From contig OY744470.1 in NCBI GenBank assembly GCA_963556145.1, forward strand, positions 1,550,001 through 1,614,000: a stretch of DNA of 64,000 bases. Direction: 5' to 3'. The notes under the pieces are model-generated. The model was given only the letters and a program-made list of their open reading frames with translations. It was not told the DNA's origin and ran no database searches. The translations under genes were made by a program, and so were the position numbers. Source of the stretch: Hygrocybe punicea. Lineage: Eukaryota > Basidiomycota > Agaricomycetes > Agaricales > Hygrophoraceae. Positions within the stretch are counted from its first letter, which is position 1, and each line of letters starts with the position of its first letter. Of the stretch, positions 58,846 through 64,000 are shown piece after piece.

Positions 58846-60822
58846 TCCATATCAGTGTCGGATTGCTCCAACAAAAATATTTCGTCGTCGCTATCAGCCT
58901 TGCCAGAGAGGCTACTTTCGCTCCTCACCTCGAATGCATATCGCTTCACCTGCCCGATGATCTGGTTCCACTGATTTTTGGTCAACTTCTGGACCAAGGG
59001 GAGTAGTGCCATTGCCCGCTTCTTGTACTTGGAATGGCCATTGGATCCGATAATTACCCAGTCACCGTAGTTCTTGTTGGAAAAGTGTCCAAGTTTGTGA
59101 GTAGTGATCACCTCTTTGCCTGAGAGCCAGTGATCAAATGATCGCACAACCTGAAGATAGTTGAAAATTTATATATTAAGGAATACAAGGGACTTTACCG
59201 CTTGTATAGATAAAATCAGGTCACCAATGGGATGTTCTTCTTGCGTCTCCAGTGTTGCACATTTGATCTCCTTGTAATGGGAAGATAATGTGAAGGTTAT
59301 GACATTGGATTGGAATAGCTGTTGCCATGTCACAGTTTCAGCGTGGTTAGCTGAACTAACAAAGGATGTACCAATTTCTTTCCATCGCCTCGTTGCTTCC
59401 AGTAGAAGGCCTGATTGGCAACATTGTTTCCAAGAAGGTGTGCTGCAGCTTCTGCACAGTCCTCCTTCGTTGTATAATTCCCCATACGGGACTTGACAGC
59501 AATGCTAGCATGCTGCGTGAAGCCATTGCACCAGGATTCTAAGTGGTAACTGAGCTAACTTGACCATTATGATTGTTAGCAATGTTGCATACAGGAATTA
59601 CTGAAAGGCACATACCAGCTGGTGAACAGGATCATCTTTTTCCCATCCACACTTGATGTCCGGCCCATAAACCTTTTGCCACATCATCTTGAGCTGTTCA
59701 AAATCAGGCTCCACCCATGCAGGCAGCAAACCAGTTGCAGCCTTGACATTGGGTACAAAGAAGGTCCCAAACATCCTGCTTGTCCCATATGGAAGATTGG
59801 TTAGAGTAGCCTTTGGCTTGCAGCCTTTCTCTTTGTTCTTCTTATCAGTGGTGAGATTTTGTTCCTGCTTGGTGGGTATCTTGACCTGTGCAATTGGCTG
59901 ACCCGAAATCTTGGCATGAGTTTCAGTGGCATATCAAATATAACCACTTATGCAGTATTGTTTTGGCATGCCTTCTACTTTGATCAATTCGGTAGGCATG
60001 TGTTTCACTTCATGATCATTATCGCTTGTCCCCCCCAAGACAAACATACAGTCTGCTTCGTCCGTGTTGGAGGTGGGTGATGGAGAGATGGGACGATTGA
60101 CAGGAACACTGCCAGAATCCCAGTCCTTGATCAAACCAGCCTTCGGTTTGCCTGGTTTTGTCCATTTGGGGTTGGATCTGAAAAAGGGGAGAAGTTTATG
60201 GAAGATTGTCATCATCATGAGGTACGCTTACTGTTTCTTTGGTGATGTGTGAATATCTGCCTTGCGTTTTATGCCAGTTTCCGGATACGTACTACGGTGA
60301 GCAGCTGCACATAACCTTGCTTCATCACCCTTGATCTTATTAACACTTCGTTTGGGTTTTGCAGGTTCAAACTCCTCCTTTTCCTCCACCTCAGTCTCCC
60401 AGTCCTCAGGAGGCTTGTCTCCCTCCAGGGCATCTCCAGGCGAGATGTCAGGGAGGTCCTTGCCAGCAGCTTCTGTCATACATGGTGAGTCTTGAGACAG
60501 GCACCTGCTGACCTCCTGTCTCCATGCTGCGACTAGATGAAGGCTGTCGAGGGACTCGCTTCGTGAACACTGACACAGGATGGTTGGCATTCACATCCCA
60601 CTCAGTTTCCTTTAGCTGCTGTGCATCCTCTATCGTAGCTATGAATTTTAGAGTGTTTAGGCCAGCTGTTAGTTTCTCATCCTTCCTCCACTCCTCCGCT
60701 ACCTTTTTTGCGGCAGTTTCTTCCTTGGTAGCCCTTTTAGCTGGCATATCAGGGAGACCAACGACATGAGACTTGTTACTTGGGCGAGTAGCCATCCCAC
60801 CAATGGGTGCAAAGTCAGTCAT
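58846..60822 (-). pseudogene. Degenerate transposon-associated ORF, divergent to the Plavaka transposase
   Basis: Starts at ATG 60822-60820 (MTDFAPIGGMATRPSNKSHV). Frames read SLPDMPAKRATKEETAAKK-like Lys-rich text, an acidic stretch (DWETEVEEKEEFEPAKPKR), then DPVHQL and WQKVYGPDIKCGWEKD near 59640-59710, and end with HWLSGKEVITTHKLGHF and a Ser/Asp-rich tail near 58846. Stops and frame changes interrupt it several times. Similar proteins of unknown role occur next to basidiomycete DNA transposons. Its start was originally only about 190 bp from the Plavaka frame, before the hAT-like insertion. Confidence 0.5.
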
Positions 60823-61346
60823 TATGATGGGAATTTTTTGGGGGCATGTTGGTTGGATTTCGGGTCAGGGATTGAAGGTGAAAATTGTTTTGATCCATGA
60901 AGTCTGGCTAACTTGCAGCTATACAGGACCACGCATTCTTACATGTTCTGTGTGCAAGCGGCCACCTCCAATGAACAGAATAAAGAAAATATTCCATCTG
61001 CTTGTGTTTTAGTGTTGCCGTAGTTCGGTTCCGAACCTAGCCGAACCCGGTTCAAACCCCGAACCGAACCCGGGGTTCAGTCTAAGTTCAGCCAAATGCT
61101 GAACCGGACCGCGGGTTCGGTTCAGGGTTTCGAGGCTGGCCGGATTTCCTGAACGGCTCCAAACCGCGTCCAAACCGCGAACGCGGATATTTTTAAGGAA
61201 TTTATTTCATTTGTTTTTCATATTTCTTTACTTACCATTTCGTGTTAAACGGTATCATGTGACCGGCCGTGACGAGGTAGCTTTCACGCGACACAGCAAC
61301 ATCAACGCGGATTGAACACAACACAATTTGTGTTGTGTTCCTCAAG

Positions 61347-61392
61347 GTAAGTTTCCTTTTTTTCTTAACTTTACTAATGTTATTTGCGACAG
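61347..61392 (+). other. Intron-like segment in hAT-like element B
   Basis: CTCAAG/GTAAGT donor, TTACTAATG branch-like sequence and GACAG acceptor, 46 nt. The CAG/CAA tract starts a few codons after the acceptor. Confidence 0.6.
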
Positions 61393-61399
61393 GAAAATC

Positions 61400-61667
61400 G
61401 ACAACCACGGCAACGACAACCACGACGCCCAGCAGCAGCAGCAGCAGCAATGTCGGCAGCAGCAGCAACAGCGGCAGCGGCAACGGCAACAGCAGCAACA
61501 GCAGGAGCGCAGCAGCAACAGCAGCAACGGAAACGGCAACGGCAACGGCAACGGCAACAGCAGCAGCAGCAGCAACGGCCACGACAGCAGCAGCAGCGCC
61601 GGCAGCGGCAGCAGCAGCAGCAGCAGCGCCGGCAGCGGCAGCAGCAGCAGCAGCAGCGCCGGCAGCG

Positions 61668-61698
<31 letters not shown>

Positions 61699-61776
61699 CG
61701 CAGGAGCAACAGCAGCAACGGCGGCAGCAGCAACGGCGGCAACAGCAGCAGCAGCAGCAGCAGCAGCGCCGGCAGC

Positions 61777-61810
<34 letters not shown>

Positions 61811-61833
61811 CCGGCAGCGGCAGCAGCAGCAGC

Positions 61834-61874
<41 letters not shown>

Positions 61875-62215
61875 CGCAGGAGCAACAGCAGCAACGGCGG
61901 CAGCAGCAACGGCGGCAACAGCAGCAGCAGCAGCAGCAACGCTGGCAGCAGCAACACCGGCAGCAGCAGCAGCTGCTGCTGGTGCATCAAGCCCCAACAT
62001 CACCATCAGCAGCGGCAACAACAACGGCAACCACCACCACGACGGCCAGCAGCAGCAGCAGCAGCAATGCCGGCAGCAGCAGCAACAGCGGCAGCGGCAA
62101 CGGCAACAGCAGCAGCAGGAGCGCAGCAGCGACGGCGACGGCAGCAGCAGCAGCAGCACCAGCAGTGGGAGCGGCAGCAGCAGCAGCAACAGCACCAGAC
62201 GGCTCCCCCGTAGCC
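61400..62215 (+). repeat. Long CAG/CAA/GGC trinucleotide tract
   Basis: Imperfect trinucleotide repeats with higher-order units (for example GCGCCGGCAGCGGCAGCAGC, repeated near 61600, 61630, 61660, 61767 and 61810). All three plus frames (Gln/Arg, Ser/Asn or Ala runs) and two minus frames (Leu/Cys/Ala runs) are open for 250-375 codons. Confidence 0.95.
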
Positions 62216-62220
62216 CAACA

Positions 62221-62274
62221 TCCTCGCGAAGCGTAGCGCCGTATCAATTGATACGTGCCTGCCATTCGCGAGGA
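62221..62274. repeat. Compound palindrome, copy 3
   Basis: Outer arms TCCTCGCGAA (62221-62230) and TTCGCGAGGA (62265-62274) are perfect inverted repeats. The perfect 14-bp palindrome GTATCAATTGATAC (62241-62254) is exactly central with 10 nt on each side. Confidence 0.9.
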
Positions 62275-62476
62275 GAACGGAGCTCAGGGGTGAGCCAACC
62301 TCGGTCTGGGGTTCAGACCGCGTCTGAACCCAGACCGAACGCTAAGAGACGGTTCAAAGCCGTTCGGGTCCAGGTTTGGCCATGCGCCAAACCGGACCCG
62401 AAGTTCAGTTCGCGGTTCCGCCAAAAAGGGTCGGAACCGGACCGAACTGAACTTCGGCAACACTATTGTGTTTTAA

Positions 62477-64000
62477 TGCACCCATCCAGGCTGCAACAAG
62501 TTTTTTCATAGCCAATCTGGTTGTACACAACACCTTAGCACACATCAAAAACCTCAAGTCCATAGGCGTTCACTATCACCACCTCCGGTGGTCCCTAACA
62601 ACCCACCTGAGGCTGATTGTGCTATTGTTTCCCAGCCTTCATCGCCTGCCCAAGATTCTGATCATGGCCATCAGCGCAGCCCATATTCATGGCCAGCAGA
62701 TGGAGAGTTTGTAGCCAGGCACTCAATTATTGATGGTGGGTTTGATTTTTTTCATTGTGGTGACCGTGAAGCAGCATTAATTTTATTTCTTAACCAGGTA
62801 CACCATGTGATGCTGATGGCAACGATTTGCCTGAGAATAGCCCACCACCTCTTATGCCACCAAAGGAGAAAGATGACTATTCTCCTTATGAGTCACGCAC
62901 CCATTTCGAAATGGCAGACTTCTTGTATTGGGAGGTCGAAATGTCAGCCAGTAAAATCAACTGGCATATGGAGCTGCTTGCCGCTTTATATCATGAACCT
63001 GGGCCACCATTTGCTGACTCTGAGGACCTTTATGCAACAATCGATGCAACTCCACTTGGAGATCAGCCTTGGAAGTGTTTTGAGGTGGTTTATATGGGCA
63101 ATGTTGAGCCAGAGAACCCACCACCATGGAAAACTGCCACATACAAAGTCTGGCATCGCAATGTACTCCAGGTGATGGAAGCGCAGATCAGGAACCCAGA
63201 TTTTGCAAAGGAGATGGATTATGGCCCAAAACGCATCTACAAGAATACCAAGTGGCAATATACAGACTTGATGTCTGGTAACTGGGCATGAGAACAAGCC
63301 ATAAGTACTCCAAGGTATGCTGCCCCTTGGAGGTTACTCACGAATTTCGCCGCAGGATAAGATTGCCAAAGATCCACAGACACATGGTGCAATGTTTGCA
63401 CCAGTAGTTTTAGGAAGTGATAAAACAACTGTATCTGTCGCTACTGGCCATAACCAATACTACCTCCTCTACGCGTCTCTTGGAGCGGTCCACAACAATG
63501 TTAGGCGGGCTCATCGGAATGCAGTTTCTCCGGTTGGCTTTCTTGCAATTCCGAAGAGTGATTATGGTTCTCATGAATAAGATTAGCTGACTGATGAACT
63601 AACAGCTAACTGTGAATACCAGGATGATGACAATTTTTGTTGCTTCTGCCGAGAACTTTTTCATGCTTCCTTAACACAAATTAACCTCTCACTATGACCG
63701 CACATGACCAAACCACGAGTAACACGTTGTGGTGATGGCCACTACCACCATGTCATCTATGGCCTTGGCCCATACATAGCTGACTACCCCAAGCAAGCAC
63801 TCTTGGCCTGTGTAGTGCAAGGATGGTGTCCGAAGTAAGTGCTACCCAAAAATTGATTTTTCACTTTAACTAATAATTAGTTCAGGTGTCTTGCACCCAC
63901 TGATCAACTTGATTCTGATAACCCTTTTGGCTATCGGTCACATTTGCACACACAGGCACTTCAAGACACATTTGACTTCAAGGATTTGTGGCTGGGGTTC
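62477..64000 (+). pseudogene. Plavaka-type transposase, 5' part, truncated by window end
   Basis: The frame from 62477 reads a C2H2 finger (CTHPGCNKFFHSQSGCTQH), typical of the start of Plavaka transposases, but a TAA just before it leaves no ATG. Exon to 62735, intron 62736-62797, next exon from 62798: ADFLYWEVEMSASKIN, PPFADSEDLYATIDATPLGD and MSGNWA, then a TGA (63289-63291) where relatives have Trp (WAWEQA). Further on: THGAMFAPVVLGSDKTTVSV, LGAVHNNVRRAHRNAV and GFLAIPK. After another stop comes VIYGLGPYIADYPKQALLA. These are hallmarks of the Plavaka/CMC group. Catalytic residues are downstream of the window. Inactive copy. Confidence 0.8.

Larger units (their letters stand above)
61010..62465. 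mobile_element. Non-autonomous hAT-like element B, 1.46 kb, 8-bp TSD
   Basis: The left end TAGTGTTGCCGTAG and the right end CTTCGGCAACACTA are inverted repeats, with a perfect target duplication TTGTGTTT (61002-61009, 62466-62473). Subterminal GAACCG/CGGTTC words occur many times in both orientations. The interior has an intron-like segment (61347-61392), an 800-bp CAG/CAA/GGC tract and the compound palindrome 62221-62274. Same terminal decamer as element A and the MITE at 41648. No transposase. Confidence 0.93.

Noticed and set aside
61232..62511. Long ORFs (252-375 codons) on both strands as genuine proteins
   Set aside because: They are by-products of a trinucleotide tract open in most frames; reported as a repeat, with expression left as a question.
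1..64000. tRNA, rRNA or riboswitch genes
   Set aside because: No cloverleaf with conserved T-loop/anticodon spacing or rRNA-like sequence was noticed on either strand by eye; a covariance-model scan would be needed to exclude them.

Overview
This is nuclear DNA from a filamentous basidiomycete, most likely an Agaricomycete. The protein-coding genes are cut by many 45-60 nt GT-AG introns, several with CTAAC/CTGAC branch points. Gene families typical of mushroom-forming fungi are present: NoxR, FSH1-type serine hydrolase, succinate/fumarate carrier, a long 2OG-Fe(II)-oxygenase-like protein, PD-(D/E)XK-like proteins and Plavaka-type transposons. All exon models here were built by eye from splice signals, reading phase and family similarity; no search was run.

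Layout. 1-7260 is the 3' half of a Ty3/gypsy element broken by a hAT-like insertion (258-1339, itself holding a TA-flanked MITE) and by a giant inverted-repeat element (3001-5940, with a 100-N assembly gap in its centre). 7951-32570 is an ordinary gene-dense block: conserved hypothetical, membrane J-protein, NoxR (p67phox homologue), L-type lectin, transportin/Kap104, FSH hydrolase, succinate-fumarate carrier, thioredoxin, 2OG-like protein, a hypothetical gene and a small secreted protein. 32877-58511 is a transposon mosaic with a few genes embedded (PD-(D/E)XK-like protein, 3-hydroxyacyl-CoA dehydrogenase). 58846-64000 is a degenerate Plavaka-like element whose two divergent ORFs are separated by a hAT insertion.

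Main observation 1: two inverted copies of one element (33336-34850 and 49965-52326) flank a 15.1 kb segment that appears inverted. A Tc1/IS630-type transposase gene has its N-terminus on the minus strand at the inner edge of the left copy and its remainder on the plus strand just outside the right copy. A four-TM host gene is split at the other pair of edges in the same way.

Main observation 2: several non-autonomous DNA elements with different terminal inverted repeats share one internal plan: a spliceosome-type intron, then a long CAG/CAA/GAC-rich simple-sequence tract, and in three of them a compound palindrome (outer arms CCTC-CGA..., inner core TCAATTGA). Target-site duplications were read directly: 8 bp for hAT-like elements, TA for Tc1-like elements, and apparently 2 bp (TN) for a CATCAG-ended family.

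Gene functions in the block are housekeeping (nuclear import, redox, mitochondrial transport, ER chaperone/lectin, fatty-acid oxidation) plus NADPH-oxidase signalling. No operon-like logic is expected or seen.
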